NCBI GenBank assembly: GCA_964504655.1 | Contig: CAZDFD010000005.1 | Location: 1-64,000 of the forward strand | DNA length: 64,000 nt | Direction of reading: 5' to 3' | DNA from: JANXAZ01 sp964504655 | GTDB taxonomy: Bacteria; Pseudomonadota; Alphaproteobacteria; Geminicoccales; Geminicoccaceae | Shown here: one piece after another, positions 28,854 through 37,210 of the stretch | How the letters are laid out: each line of letters opens with the position of its first letter | Position numbering within the stretch: the first letter of the stretch is position 1 | Notes under the pieces: generated by a model | What the model was told of the DNA's origin: nothing | Database searches by the model: none | What the model saw: the letters and a program-made list of their open reading frames with translations, nothing else | Program-made: the position numbers and the translations under genes

Positions 28854-29603
28854 TCAGATCACCCCCGCCTCGCCCTTCAAGCGCGCCACGAGCTCCTGCA
28901 CCGAGGCGAGCTTGACCCCGGCCTTGCGCTTGGGCGGCTCTTCGACCCTGAGGTAGCGGAGCCTGGGTGCCGGATCGACGCCGAGCGCATCCGGGGTCAG
29001 CAGGTCCAACGGCTTCTTCTTGGCCTTCATGATGTTGGGCAGCGAGGCGTAGCGCGGCTCGTTCAGCCTCAGGTCGACGCTCACCACCGCCGGCAGCCGG
29101 ACCGCGATCCGCTCGATGCCCTCGTCGACCTCGCGCGCGACCGTGGCCGTGCCGTCGGCGATCTCGATCCGCGAGGCGAAGGTCGCCTGCGGCCAGCCCA
29201 AGAGCCCGGCCAGCATCTGCGCGGTCTGGTTGCTGTCGTCGTCGATCGCCTGCTTGCCCATCAATACGAGCCCGGGCTGCTCGCGCGCGACGACGGCCTT
29301 GAGCAGCTTGGCGACCGCCAGGGGCTGCAGCTCGACCGCGGTCTCGACCAGGATCGCGCGGTCCGCGCCCATCGCCAGCGCGGTCCGGAGCGTCTCCTGG
29401 CAGCGGCTCTCGCCCAAGGACACCGCCACGATCTCGCTGGCGACGCCCTTCTCCTTGAGACGGATCGCCTCCTCGTTGGCGATCTCGTCGAACGGATTCA
29501 TCGACATCTTGGCGTTGCCGTGGTCGACGCCGCTCTGGTCAGGCTTGACCCGGATCTTGACGTTGTAGTCGACGACCCGCTTCACGGGCACGAGCACCCG
29601 CAT
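28854..29603 (-). CDS. etfB: Electron transfer flavoprotein beta subunit
   Basis: The AMP-binding subunit of ETF, 249 residues. It begins MRVLVPVKRVVDYNVKIRVK and contains MSMNPFDEIANEEAIRLKE, the signature QAIDDDSNQTAQMLAGLLGWPQ (split here by description only) and RLNEPRYASLPNIMKAKKKP. ATG 29603 is chosen because it opens the conserved N-terminus. The longer frame upstream covers the promoter region. It is the first gene of etfB-etfA-hbd and has its own TTGACA promoter about 80-105 bp upstream. Confidence 0.97.
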   Translation of the reverse strand: MRVLVPVKRVVDYNVKIRVKPDQSGVDHGNAKMSMNPFDEIANEEAIRLKEKGVASEIVAVSLGESRCQETLRTALAMGADRAILVETAVELQPLAVAKLLKAVVAREQPGLVLMGKQAIDDDSNQTAQMLAGLLGWPQATFASRIEIADGTATVAREVDEGIERIAVRLPAVVSVDLRLNEPRYASLPNIMKAKKKPLDLLTPDALGVDPAPRLRYLRVEEPPKRKAGVKLASVQELVARLKGEAGVI

Positions 29604-29665
29604 CGCCGCATCCCCACCCGTGCCCGCGGTCCGTGCGCGCGAGCCAGCCCGATCACCGCTATTTA

Positions 29666-29710
29666 TTGCAGCGCACAACAAAGGCTAGGGCTGGGTTCCC
29701 GCCTTGTCAA
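29666..29710 (-). promoter_or_regulatory. etfBA promoter with TGC-rich operator-like element
   Basis: On the - strand a perfect -35 TTGACA (29705-29710) is separated by 17 bp from TAGCCT (29682-29687). Just downstream, over the expected start site, lies a TGC-rich element which on the + strand reads TTGCAGCGCACAACAA (29666-29681). The first ten bases differ by one from the element at the 42.8-kb phasin promoter. The leader to etfB would be about 70 bases. The DUF4105 gene ends just before the promoter, so etfB can be driven independently of it. Confidence 0.6.
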
Positions 29711-29723
29711 CGATCGCCAACAC

Positions 29724-30749
29724 TTACCATTCTGGGGTGCGGCGAGCCGTCCCGCTGGCCGTGGGCCCGGGCAGCCCGTCGCGGATCCGCGCCGAGAAGT
29801 CGGGGGCCTCGAGCGCCTCGAGCGCCTGCGCGTTGATCCGGCTCCGGGCCTTGAGTTCGGCCATCGGCAGGTCGGCCGCCAGCGCGCCGCGCTCCCGCAC
29901 ATAGTCCGGGAAGTAGCCCGAAAGGAGCACCTTCCAGGTCAGGGGCAGGGCTTGGCCGTAAGCCCGTGTATGGGTCAAGATGGTGGTCGTGCAGTTGGTG
30001 GTGGCGGTGTTGTACCAGCGCGGCTGCTCGGCCAGATCGTTGATCGCCACCACGTAGTCGAGAAAGAGCCGCAGCAGCCGCTCGCGTCCGATCCGGACCC
30101 GGTAGAGGTAGATGTCCTCGACCGGATCCCTGCGCAGCGCGCGGCCGCCCAACAGGTCGCGCTCGTCGCCGACCACGTAGACGAGCTCGTACCGGCGAAA
30201 GAAGCCGGCGAGCGCGTCGTAGGCCTCCTCCGCCTCCTTGCGGATCTCGATCGACACTGCGATCCGCTCCGGCCCGAACCCGAAGCTCAAGATCACGTGC
30301 GCGATGGCTTCTCCCATCCAATAGACCGCCACGAGATCCAGGCTGTCGAGCGCGCTCAGGGCGAGGCGGCGCTCCTCCCAGCGCTCCTCGAAGCGCTCGT
30401 GGTCGAGCCAACGGAAGTTGCGCAGGTTCCGCACCAGGACGGCATCACCCTCGATCCGCACCGTGGCGAGGCGCGCCACTTCCGGTGCCCACACCCGCTC
30501 GTTGCTCGGCAGGATCCGCGACCACCAGAGCACGAGTGCCAGGGCGAGCGCCCCGGCCAGAAGCAGTCCCCGGCCCGTGCGGCCGCGCAGCAGATCGGCG
30601 GTTCCCAGAAGGCCGACCAGCGCGACGAGGCCGGCGAGGCCCTGGCGCAGCAATGCCGGCTCGGGGCCGGCAAAGATCAGGGCCGCGGCGCCCCAGAGGC
30701 CGAGCCCGAGCGCCGGGACCGCCAGGACGAGCCGGCCTAGGCCGCGCAC
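29724..30749 (-). CDS. DUF4105 (Lnb N-terminal-like) membrane protein
   Basis: A 341-residue protein with three N-terminal membrane segments (LVLAVPALGLGLWGAAALIF, LAGLVALVGLLGTADLL, LLLAGALALALVLWW) and a large periplasmic part. That part carries the DUF4105 pattern: NFRWLDHERFEERWEERRL, VAVYWMGEAIAHVILSFGF, ISIEIRKE-like VSIEIRKEAEEAY, and the putative papain-like active-site region RWYNTATTNCTTTILTHT with a cysteine. Related domains occur in Lnb-type proteins, but no activity is assigned. GTG 30749 avoids overlap with the adenosyltransferase gene. A longer frame to 30806 is possible. Confidence 0.85.
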   Translation of the reverse strand: MRGLGRLVLAVPALGLGLWGAAALIFAGPEPALLRQGLAGLVALVGLLGTADLLRGRTGRGLLLAGALALALVLWWSRILPSNERVWAPEVARLATVRIEGDAVLVRNLRNFRWLDHERFEERWEERRLALSALDSLDLVAVYWMGEAIAHVILSFGFGPERIAVSIEIRKEAEEAYDALAGFFRRYELVYVVGDERDLLGGRALRRDPVEDIYLYRVRIGRERLLRLFLDYVVAINDLAEQPRWYNTATTNCTTTILTHTRAYGQALPLTWKVLLSGYFPDYVRERGALAADLPMAELKARSRINAQALEALEAPDFSARIRDGLPGPTASGTARRTPEW

Positions 30750-30765
30750 GCGTCCGGCTCGTCGT

Positions 30766-31326
30766 TCACCGGTTCGCGCCCGGGACCCAGAGCACGTCGC
30801 GGGCACCCTTGTCGTTGAGGTACCGGGCTAAGACGAACAGATGGTCCGACAGCCGGTTCAGGTAGCGCAGCACGGCCGGGTTGAGCGGCTCGCTCTCGGC
30901 CAGGGCCGCCACCAGCCGCTCGGCCCGCCGGGTCACGGTCCGCGCCTGGTGCAGGAAGGCCGCGGCCGGGGTGCCGCCCGGCAGGACGAAGGAACGCAGG
31001 GGCGCGAGCTCGGCGTTCATGGCGTCGATCTCGCGCTCGAGCCGCTCGACCTGGCCGTCGATCACCCGGAGTCGGCCGTCCTCGGTTTCGGCACCCGGCC
31101 GGCAGAGGTCGGCGCCAAGGTCGAACAGGTCGTTCTGGACGCGCGCCAGCATCGCGTCCGCCTCGTCCGACGTGTGCAGTCGGGCGAGGCCGATCGCGGA
31201 GTTGGCCTCGTCGACCGTGCCGTAGGCCTCGACCCTGGGGCTGTGCTTGGCGACCCGGGCGCCGTCGCCGAGCGAGGTGCGGCCCTCGTCGCCGCCGCGG
31301 GTGTAGATGCGGGTCAGCAGCACCAT
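30766..31326 (-). CDS. PduO-type cob(I)alamin adenosyltransferase
   Basis: It transfers the adenosyl group of ATP to cob(I)alamin to make coenzyme B12. The 186-residue protein has the ATP-binding N-terminus LTRIYTRGGDEGRTSLGDGARV, EAYGTVDEANSAIGLAR, RLRVIDGQVERLEREID, FVLPGGTPAAAFLHQARTVTRRAER and the C-terminal NRLSDHLFVLARYLN. All are PduO family motifs. Its position near etfB and behind the HIG1-like gene is a common alphaproteobacterial arrangement. No cobalamin riboswitch is visible upstream. Confidence 0.95.
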   Translation of the reverse strand: MVLLTRIYTRGGDEGRTSLGDGARVAKHSPRVEAYGTVDEANSAIGLARLHTSDEADAMLARVQNDLFDLGADLCRPGAETEDGRLRVIDGQVERLEREIDAMNAELAPLRSFVLPGGTPAAAFLHQARTVTRRAERLVAALAESEPLNPAVLRYLNRLSDHLFVLARYLNDKGARDVLWVPGANR

Positions 31327-31354
31327 GCGAGGCTCCGCGCGGTCCGGGCGGGGC

Positions 31355-31546
31355 TCAGCCCTGGGCGACCAGGAGCAGACCGAGGAGCAGCACCGCCACC
31401 AGTTGCAGGCCGACCCGGGCCTGCATGAGCTTGTTGCCCCAGCGCTCGTTGAAGCGGCCACCGGCCACGAAGCCGACCACGCCCACGATCAGGACGAGGG
31501 CGGTCGCCGCCATGAACAGGAGGAGCAGGGTCGCGAGTAGGCTCAT
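31355..31546 (-). CDS. HIG1-domain twin-transmembrane protein
   Basis: A 63-residue protein with two membrane helices (LLATLLLLFMAATALVLIV and LQLVAVLLLGLLLVA) joined by the loop GGRFNERWGNKLMQARVG. The loop matches the HIG1/twin-transmembrane family, in which such proteins are often linked to respiratory complexes. ATG 31546 is preferred over the TTG two codons earlier. It precedes the adenosyltransferase gene by 28 bp, and this gene pair before etfB is recurrent in alphaproteobacteria. Confidence 0.85.
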   Translation of the reverse strand: MSLLATLLLLFMAATALVLIVGVVGFVAGGRFNERWGNKLMQARVGLQLVAVLLLGLLLVAQG

Positions 31547-31682
31547 GAACAAGATCTAGCCCGCCCGGGGCGGCGCCGCCAGAGGTCGGGCGGTCGCGCC
31601 CGGGCAGGCCCGGAGACTTGTCAGGAGCCTCCGGCCCATACTACTTGGAGTTGTGCAGGGACCCCGTCCTCCCGGGTGCAGC

Positions 31683-33158
31683 ATGCCCGATCCGCTCCGC
31701 GCGCGCTGGCCACAGTCGATCCTGTTCGCGGGCTTCCTGGCCCTGCTCGCCCTGGCGCCGGCGCCGCTCGCCTCGAACCGGCCCTGGTCCTGGGCGCTGC
31801 TGGCGCTCGCCATCGGCCTCCTGGTGCTGCTGTGGGCAGCCGCCGCACTGGCCACGCCCGAGCGATTGCGGCTGCCCTGGCCAGTGGCCCTGGCCCTTGC
31901 GACGAGCACGCTCGTGCTGCTCTGGATCGTCCTGCAGCTTCGCGCCGACTTCGTCGGCCTGCATCCGCTGCTCGTCGCACACCCGGTGTGGGCGAGCGCG
32001 CGCGAGGCCGGGCTCCAGGTCGAGCCGGTTCTGGCGATCGATCCTTGGGGAGCGCGCGATGCCGCCATGCGCTTGGTCTCCTACCTGGGCGCTTTCTGGC
32101 TCGGCTTCGCGCTCTGTCAGGTGCCCGAGCGCGCCCGCCGCCTACTCGGGGGCCTCGTGGCGATCGGCGCTCTCTACGCCGCCCTGGGTCTCGTGCTCCA
32201 CTTCGGCGGCTTCGAGCACGTCTGGACCGAGGCCAAGACCTGGTACCGAGGCGATCTCACCTCGACCTTCGTCAACCGCAACCACTACGCCACTTACGCC
32301 AACCTCGGCCTCCTGGCGGCGCTCGGTCTCCTGGTCGAAACCGTGCTCGAGGCGCGCGGCGCGGTCGACCTGCGCCGCCACGCCGCCCAGCTCCTGGGCA
32401 AGCTCCTCGGCCGCCGGAGCCCGCTTCTGGTGGCGCTGCCGCTGCTCGCCACGGCGATGCTTTTGACCCACTCGCGCGGCGGCATGCTCTCGGGCCTCGC
32501 CGGCGTCGCCACCCTCCTGTTCCTCGTTCTCCTGGCCGCCCGGCCGGGGCCGCGCCCACTCCTCCTGGCGCTCGGCCTCGCCGCGGGGCTCGCCTGGGCG
32601 CTGCTCGCCTGGAGCGGGGGCGCCACCCTGGAGCGGCTCGACGAGATCGGCGCCGAGGCCGACCTCTCGGCCGGTACCCGCGCCGCCGCCTACGCCCTGG
32701 CCATCGACATGATCGCCGACCGGCCCTGGACCGGCCATGGCTACGGCGGCTTCGAGGCGGCCTTTCATCTCTACCGTGACGCCCGCTTCGGCGCGGTCTT
32801 CGATCGCCTGCACAACACCCCGCTCGAGCACGCCGTCGAGCTCGGCCTACCGGCCACGGCACTCCTCTATCTGGGCCCGCTCCTGCTCCTCGGCCTGTGC
32901 GCGCGCGGCGTGCTCGGGCGCCGCCGCGACGGGGTGTTCCCGCTCGTGGCGACGGCCGCCACGGTCACCGTGGGCCTGCACGCGCTGGTCGACTTCAGCC
33001 TGCAGATTCCGGCCGTGGCGATCACCTGGGCGGCGCTGCTCGGCTGCGGCTGCGCGCAGGCGACCGGATCGGGCCGACGCCCTCGGGCGGCCGCCGAGGC
33101 TTCCGGAGAGGCGGCGGTCGCGCCGGCGGCGGGCGGGTCCCTGCCGGCCGCGGCCTGA
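31683..33158 (+). CDS. O-antigen ligase-like (Wzy_C) membrane protein
   Basis: A 491-residue inner-membrane protein with about ten hydrophobic segments. The large periplasmic loop shows the WaaL/Wzy_C features: TSTFVNRNHYATYANLGLL, LLTHSRGGMLSGLAG, AYALAIDMIADRPWTGHGYG and the His-containing DRLHNTPLEHAVELGLP. The family ligates or polymerises polysaccharide on undecaprenyl carriers. ATG 31683 is favoured. A GTG at 31653 is also in frame but its GGAG is too close. No other polysaccharide gene adjoins it, and the sugar-priming transferase lies 10 kb away. The C-terminal 30 residues are Ala/Gly-rich. Confidence 0.85.
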   Translation: MPDPLRARWPQSILFAGFLALLALAPAPLASNRPWSWALLALAIGLLVLLWAAAALATPERLRLPWPVALALATSTLVLLWIVLQLRADFVGLHPLLVAHPVWASAREAGLQVEPVLAIDPWGARDAAMRLVSYLGAFWLGFALCQVPERARRLLGGLVAIGALYAALGLVLHFGGFEHVWTEAKTWYRGDLTSTFVNRNHYATYANLGLLAALGLLVETVLEARGAVDLRRHAAQLLGKLLGRRSPLLVALPLLATAMLLTHSRGGMLSGLAGVATLLFLVLLAARPGPRPLLLALGLAAGLAWALLAWSGGATLERLDEIGAEADLSAGTRAAAYALAIDMIADRPWTGHGYGGFEAAFHLYRDARFGAVFDRLHNTPLEHAVELGLPATALLYLGPLLLLGLCARGVLGRRRDGVFPLVATAATVTVGLHALVDFSLQIPAVAITWAALLGCGCAQATGSGRRPRAAAEASGEAAVAPAAGGSLPAAA

Positions 33159-33164
33159 GCCGGC

Positions 33165-34211
33165 TCAGCCCGGCCCCGCCAGGAGCCCTGGGTCGAGCGG
33201 CAGCGGCAGGTGCGGCCGGCCGCCGTCGACGGGCGCCAGCCCCTGGAGCTGCGGGTGGGCCAGCGCCTCGGCGAGGGTGCGGACCACCGTGCAGCAGCAG
33301 TCGCGATCGGCCAGGGCCGCCTCCCACGCGGCGGCGCTGCGCGTCCCGATCCGCTCCGCCACCGCCCGCCGCGTCGCCTCCGGGTCGAGGGTGTCGTCGC
33401 GCAGCCCGGGCGGCAGTTCGATCGCCTCGCAGAACTGCTGCCAGAAGCGCTCCTCGAGCGGGGCCACCGCGAGCAGCCGGCCGTCGGCCGTGGGATAGAC
33501 CGCGTAGCGCGGCGAGCCGCCGCCGGTGAGCCCGCTGCCGGGCGCGGGGAAGCCGGCCCCGGCGAGGCCCTCGGCGAGCGCCCAGGGCACCAGGGTCAAG
33601 AGGTTGCGGGTCATCGCCACGTCCAGCCGGCGGCCGCGCCCGCTCCGCCGTCGCTCGAGCAACGCCAGGAGGATCGACATCACCGCCGGGTAGGCGCCGC
33701 CGGCGATGTCGGCCACGAGCACCGGCGGCAGCGCCGGCAGCCCGGCGGCGGTGCGCTCGCCGAGCCCGAGGATCCCGGCGAGCGCCAGATAACAGAGATC
33801 GTGGCCGGCGCTGCGGGCCAGCGGGCCGTCCTGGCCGAAGCCGGTAATCGAGCAGACCAGGAGGCCCGGATGCCGCTCGAGCAGTCGCTCGGGGTCGAGG
33901 CCGAGCCGCGCCAGCACCCCCGGGCGGAACTGCTCGACCAGCACGTCGGCCCCGGCCAGCAGCCCCTCGAACCGCGCCCGCTCCTCCGCGACCTTGAGGT
34001 CGAGCTCGACGATCTCCTTGCCGGCGTTCAGCATCTCGTAGACCAGCGAGACCCCGTCCCTGAGCGGCGGCATGCGGCGCATGTCCTCGCCGCCGGGCCG
34101 CTCGACCTTGACCACGCGGGCGCCCGCCGCGGCCAGGATCCGGGTCGCGAGCGGCCCGGGCAACAGCGTCGAGAGGTCGACCACCGTGACGCCGTCGAGC
34201 GGCCCGCTCAC
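33165..34211 (-). CDS. CaiB/BaiF family protein, probably alpha-methylacyl-CoA racemase-like
   Basis: The 348-residue product belongs to family III CoA transferases: DLSTLLPGPLATRILAAAGA, VKVERPGGEDMRRMPP, NAGKEIVELDLK, ADVLVEQFRPGVLARLGL. The segment ARSAGHDLCYLALAGILGL followed by PPVLVADIAGGA carries the His and Asp placed as in alpha-methylacyl-CoA racemase, rather than the catalytic Asp of formyl-CoA transferase. A racemase that lets 2-methyl-branched acyl-CoAs enter beta-oxidation is therefore likely. It overlaps the stop of the acyl-CoA dehydrogenase gene (GTGA), so they form an operon. Confidence 0.88.
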   Translation of the reverse strand: MSGPLDGVTVVDLSTLLPGPLATRILAAAGARVVKVERPGGEDMRRMPPLRDGVSLVYEMLNAGKEIVELDLKVAEERARFEGLLAGADVLVEQFRPGVLARLGLDPERLLERHPGLLVCSITGFGQDGPLARSAGHDLCYLALAGILGLGERTAAGLPALPPVLVADIAGGAYPAVMSILLALLERRRSGRGRRLDVAMTRNLLTLVPWALAEGLAGAGFPAPGSGLTGGGSPRYAVYPTADGRLLAVAPLEERFWQQFCEAIELPPGLRDDTLDPEATRRAVAERIGTRSAAAWEAALADRDCCCTVVRTLAEALAHPQLQGLAPVDGGRPHLPLPLDPGLLAGPG

Positions 34212-35344
34212 GCCTGCGCCCCGAGCCGGCGGGCGATCAGGATCTTCTGCACGTCCGAGGTGCCCTCGTAGATCTGGCAGACCCGCGCGTCCCGCCAGAT
34301 CCGGGCCACCGGGAAGTCCTCGAGGTAGCCATAGCCGCCGAGCGTCTGGATCGCCACCGAGCAGACCGCCTCGGCGGTCTCCGAGGCGAACAGCTTGGCC
34401 ATGCAGGCGGCCTCCAGCGCCGGTGCGCTCTCGTCGAGCAGCCGGGCGGCGTGGAGCGTGAGCTGGCGGGCCGCCTCGAGCCGGGTCGCGGCGTCGGCCA
34501 GCCGGAAGCCGACCGCTTGGTGGTCGAGGATAGGCCGCCCGAAGGCGCGCCGCTCGCGGGCGTAGGCCAGGGCGTGCTCGAGCGCGGCCTCGGCCATGCC
34601 GACGCTCTGCGCGGCGATCCCGACCCGGCCCTGCTCGAGCGCACCGAGTGCGATCCGGTAGCCTTGGCCCTCGCCGCCGAGGAGCGCGTCGGCCTCGAGC
34701 TCGAGCCCCTCGAAGGCGAGCGCACAGGTGTCGGAGGCCTTCTGGCCGACCTTCTCCTCGACCCGCAACACCCGGTAGCCGGGCCGGTCGGTCGGCACCA
34801 GGAAGGCCGAGACGCCGGCCTTGCCCTTGGCCGGGTCGGTGACCGCGAAGGTGACGCACACCGAGGCGATCCGGCCGCTCGTGATGAACTGCTTGGCGCC
34901 ATCGAGCACCCAGCCCGAGCCGCGGCGCACCGCCCGAGTGGCGAGGTTGGCAGCGTCCGAGCCGGCCTGGGGCTCGGTGAGCGCGAAGGCGCCGATGATC
35001 TCGCCCCGGGCCAGCGGCCCGAGCCAGCGTCGCTTCTGCGCGGGGCTGCCGTGCCGCAGGAGAAGCGCGTTCACGGGCGCGTTCTGTACGCTCACGACCG
35101 TCGAGACGGCAGCATCGCCCCCGGCGATCGCCATGAGCGCCAGCGCATAGGAGACGTAGTCGGCACCCGCCCCGCCCCACTCGGGCGGCACCGTCATGCC
35201 GAGGAAGCCGAGCGCGCCCAGCTCGGCCAGGATCTCGCGCGGCAGCTCGCCGGCCCGCTCCCATGCCCGCGCCTGCGGCGCCAGGCGCTCGCGGGCGAAG
35301 ACGCGCGCCGTCTCGGCCACGAGCCGCTGTTCTTCGCTCGCCAC
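34208..35344 (-). CDS. Acyl-CoA dehydrogenase
   Basis: A flavin-dependent enzyme introducing the alpha-beta double bond of acyl-CoA, passing electrons to ETF. The 378-residue protein has the two family signatures GAFALTEPQAGSDAANLATRA and QTLGGYGYLEDFPVARIWRD, the catalytic glutamate in CQIYEGTSDVQKILIARRL, and AERRAFGRPILDHQ-type sequence (ARERRAFGRPILDHQAVGF). The position of the Glu is that of short/medium-chain enzymes. GTG 35344 has GGGGGGAG in front. It is coupled to the racemase-like gene and its electrons would go to EtfBA encoded 5 kb away. Confidence 0.95.
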   Translation of the reverse strand: MASEEQRLVAETARVFARERLAPQARAWERAGELPREILAELGALGFLGMTVPPEWGGAGADYVSYALALMAIAGGDAAVSTVVSVQNAPVNALLLRHGSPAQKRRWLGPLARGEIIGAFALTEPQAGSDAANLATRAVRRGSGWVLDGAKQFITSGRIASVCVTFAVTDPAKGKAGVSAFLVPTDRPGYRVLRVEEKVGQKASDTCALAFEGLELEADALLGGEGQGYRIALGALEQGRVGIAAQSVGMAEAALEHALAYARERRAFGRPILDHQAVGFRLADAATRLEAARQLTLHAARLLDESAPALEAACMAKLFASETAEAVCSVAIQTLGGYGYLEDFPVARIWRDARVCQIYEGTSDVQKILIARRLGAQA

Positions 35345-35437
35345 CGGACGCTCCCCCCGGCGTGGGCGGCGTCGGGTCCGCCCACCACCCGCACTTCGCA
35401 CGCGCGCCGCCGACCGGCAAGCCGCCCCGCAGCTGGC

Positions 35438-35457
35438 GCAGCGCGGCGCCGCGCTGC
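35438..35457. repeat. 20-bp perfect palindrome in the divergent acyl-CoA dehydrogenase/GST spacer
   Basis: GCAGCGCGGC followed directly by its exact complement GCCGCGCTGC. It lies 94 bp before the acyl-CoA dehydrogenase start and 34 bp before the GST start, so it could act as an operator for both or as a hairpin in the GST leader. Twenty perfect bases are longer than most palindromes of this window. Confidence 0.45.
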
Positions 35458-35490
35458 TAGAACCGCGGCGCCGCCAGGGGAGCGCATCGC

Positions 35491-36099
35491 GTGAAGCTGC
35501 ACACGAGCCCGGCCTCGCCGTTCGGTCGCAAGGTGATGGTCGTCCTGCACGAGACCGGCCTCCTGGCCCGCGTGGAGCGCCGCGAGGTGAACCAGACCCC
35601 GATCGCCCCGGACAACGCGGTCGCCGCCGCGAACCCGCTCGGCAAGATACCCTGCCTGGAGCTCGACGACGGCTCCGCGCTCTACGATTCGCCGGTGATC
35701 TGCGAGTACCTGGACGGGCTGCACGACGGCCCGCGCCTCCTGCCAGCGGCGGGGTCGGAGCGCTTCCGTGTGCTCCGCCTGCAGGCACTCGGCGACGGCA
35801 TGCTCGATGCCGCTGTGGGCGTGCGCTACGAGACCTTCCTGCGCCCCGAGCATCTGCGCTGGCCGGACTGGATTTCGGCGCAGCTGCTCAAGGTCACCCG
35901 CGCCCTCGACCATCTCGAGCAGGAGGTCCCGGGCTTCGCGGGGCGGATCGACCTCGGCACGCTGACCATCGCCTGCGTGCTGGGCTATCTCGACTTCCGC
36001 TTCGCTTCCGAGCGCTGGCGCGACGGGCGGCCACAGCTCGCCGCTTGGCACGAGCGCATCGCGGCGCGGCCCTCGCTCGTCGCCACCCGGCCGGCCTGA
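35491..36099 (+). CDS. Glutathione S-transferase family protein
   Basis: A 202-residue cytosolic GST. The N-terminal thioredoxin fold has KLHTSPASPFGRKVMVVLHE with a Ser-Pro-Phe active-site region, the cis-Pro motif GKIPCLELDDGSALYDSPVI and CEYLDGLHDGP. The helical C-terminal domain has the hydrophobic staple region IDLGTLTIACVLGYLDFRF. The substrate is unknown. GTG 35491 has AGGGGAG in front. It is divergent from the acyl-CoA dehydrogenase operon and a membrane protein gene follows after 5 bp. Confidence 0.92.
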   Translation: MKLHTSPASPFGRKVMVVLHETGLLARVERREVNQTPIAPDNAVAAANPLGKIPCLELDDGSALYDSPVICEYLDGLHDGPRLLPAAGSERFRVLRLQALGDGMLDAAVGVRYETFLRPEHLRWPDWISAQLLKVTRALDHLEQEVPGFAGRIDLGTLTIACVLGYLDFRFASERWRDGRPQLAAWHERIAARPSLVATRPA

Positions 36100-36104
36100 C
36101 CGTC

Positions 36105-36878
36105 TTGGCCTCGGGCGCGCCCGCGGGCGGCTACCCGGTCGGCGCGATCGTCGCCGCGGCCTACCGCGAGACGCTCGCCGACCACGTCGCGGTGCTGCGC
36201 GCCGCCGGGCTCTGGATGCTCGCGAGCCTGATGGTCGATCTCCTGGCGGTGCTCGGCAACACCGGCGAGCCGCCACCCGGCGAGCCAGTGCCGGCGCCGT
36301 TCCAGGTCCTGGCGTTCCCGCTGCTCCTGATCGGCTGGATCGGGCTCAACACGGTCACCGTGCATCGGCTGCGCCACCTGCTCCTGGGCGATCCGCCGCC
36401 CCGGCTCATGGCCCCGCTCGATCGTCACGTCGCTCGCTACATCCTGGCCGAGCTCCTGATCGGCGCCGTGGCCCTCCTGCCGGCGCTGGCGGCGCTCGCC
36501 CTACTCGCGCCGGTCGGCGGGGCGCCGCTCGCCGCGATGGCCGGCACCGTCGCGGCCGCCGCCGTGTTCGCCCGGCTGCATCTGGTGCTGGTCGGCGCCG
36601 CGCTCGGCGAGCAGGGTCTCGGCCTCGACCGCGCCTGGCGCGCCACCGCCGGTGTGTGGGCGCAGGTGGCGGTCGCCCTGCTCGCCTGCAGCGCGCCCCT
36701 GGCACTGCTCTCGGGCATGCTCGGCGGCTGGCTCGTGGAGCGTGGCGCGCCCTTGACCGGCAGCGCGCTCGGCACGCTCGGCGCGTTCGCCCAGGCAGCG
36801 GTGCTGGCGGCGTTCCTGGCCGCGAGCCGGCGCCGGCTGGTCGGACCGGCGCTGGGCATGCTCGCGGGCCGCTCCTGA
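36105..36878 (+). CDS. Polytopic membrane protein of unknown function
   Basis: A 257-residue hydrophobic protein with about six membrane segments (for example GLWMLASLMVDLLAVLG, FQVLAFPLLLIGWIGLNTV, LAELLIGAVALLPALAALAL, GVWAQVAVALLACSAPLALL, FAQAAVLAAFLAASRRRL). The N-terminal part GGYPVGAIVAAAYRETLADH is polar. I do not recognise the family. TTG 36105, just after the GST stop, is the only usable start close to the hydrophobic region. The frame upstream is the antisense-like shadow of other genes. Codon pattern and continuity support a real gene. Confidence 0.7.
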   Translation: MASGAPAGGYPVGAIVAAAYRETLADHVAVLRAAGLWMLASLMVDLLAVLGNTGEPPPGEPVPAPFQVLAFPLLLIGWIGLNTVTVHRLRHLLLGDPPPRLMAPLDRHVARYILAELLIGAVALLPALAALALLAPVGGAPLAAMAGTVAAAAVFARLHLVLVGAALGEQGLGLDRAWRATAGVWAQVAVALLACSAPLALLSGMLGGWLVERGAPLTGSALGTLGAFAQAAVLAAFLAASRRRLVGPALGMLAGRS

Positions 36879-37210
36879 CAGCACGGAAGGGCGGATCGCC
36901 CCGCGTCATCGCAGGGTGCCGCCGCTTCGCTCGGGCCGGGCCACACCGGATCCGAGCCGGTGATGGGGAATCCGAGAAGGATCGCCCTCGCCAGGCGCCG
37001 AGCCCGATCCCGTACCGAGTGGCAGGTGGGGGCGGCTCGGCCACGCCGACCGCGGCCGCGCCTCTGCACCGACGCGGGCTCGTCCTGGCCCGCGACGACT
37101 TGACGCGCGGCCGTGAGAGGCGGAACCTCGGCCCCGGGACCGGCCGGGCGGCGCTCGCCGCGACGTAGGTGGGCGTCACCGCACTCACTTCGGGAACGGC
37201 TCGAAAGGCC
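36879..37210. other. Non-coding stretch before the secreted protein gene
   Basis: About 330 bases without a supportable gene. A TTGACG (37100-37105) followed 17 bp later by GAACCT is a possible but weak promoter for the two following genes. I see no RNA gene or repeat here. Confidence 0.5.
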
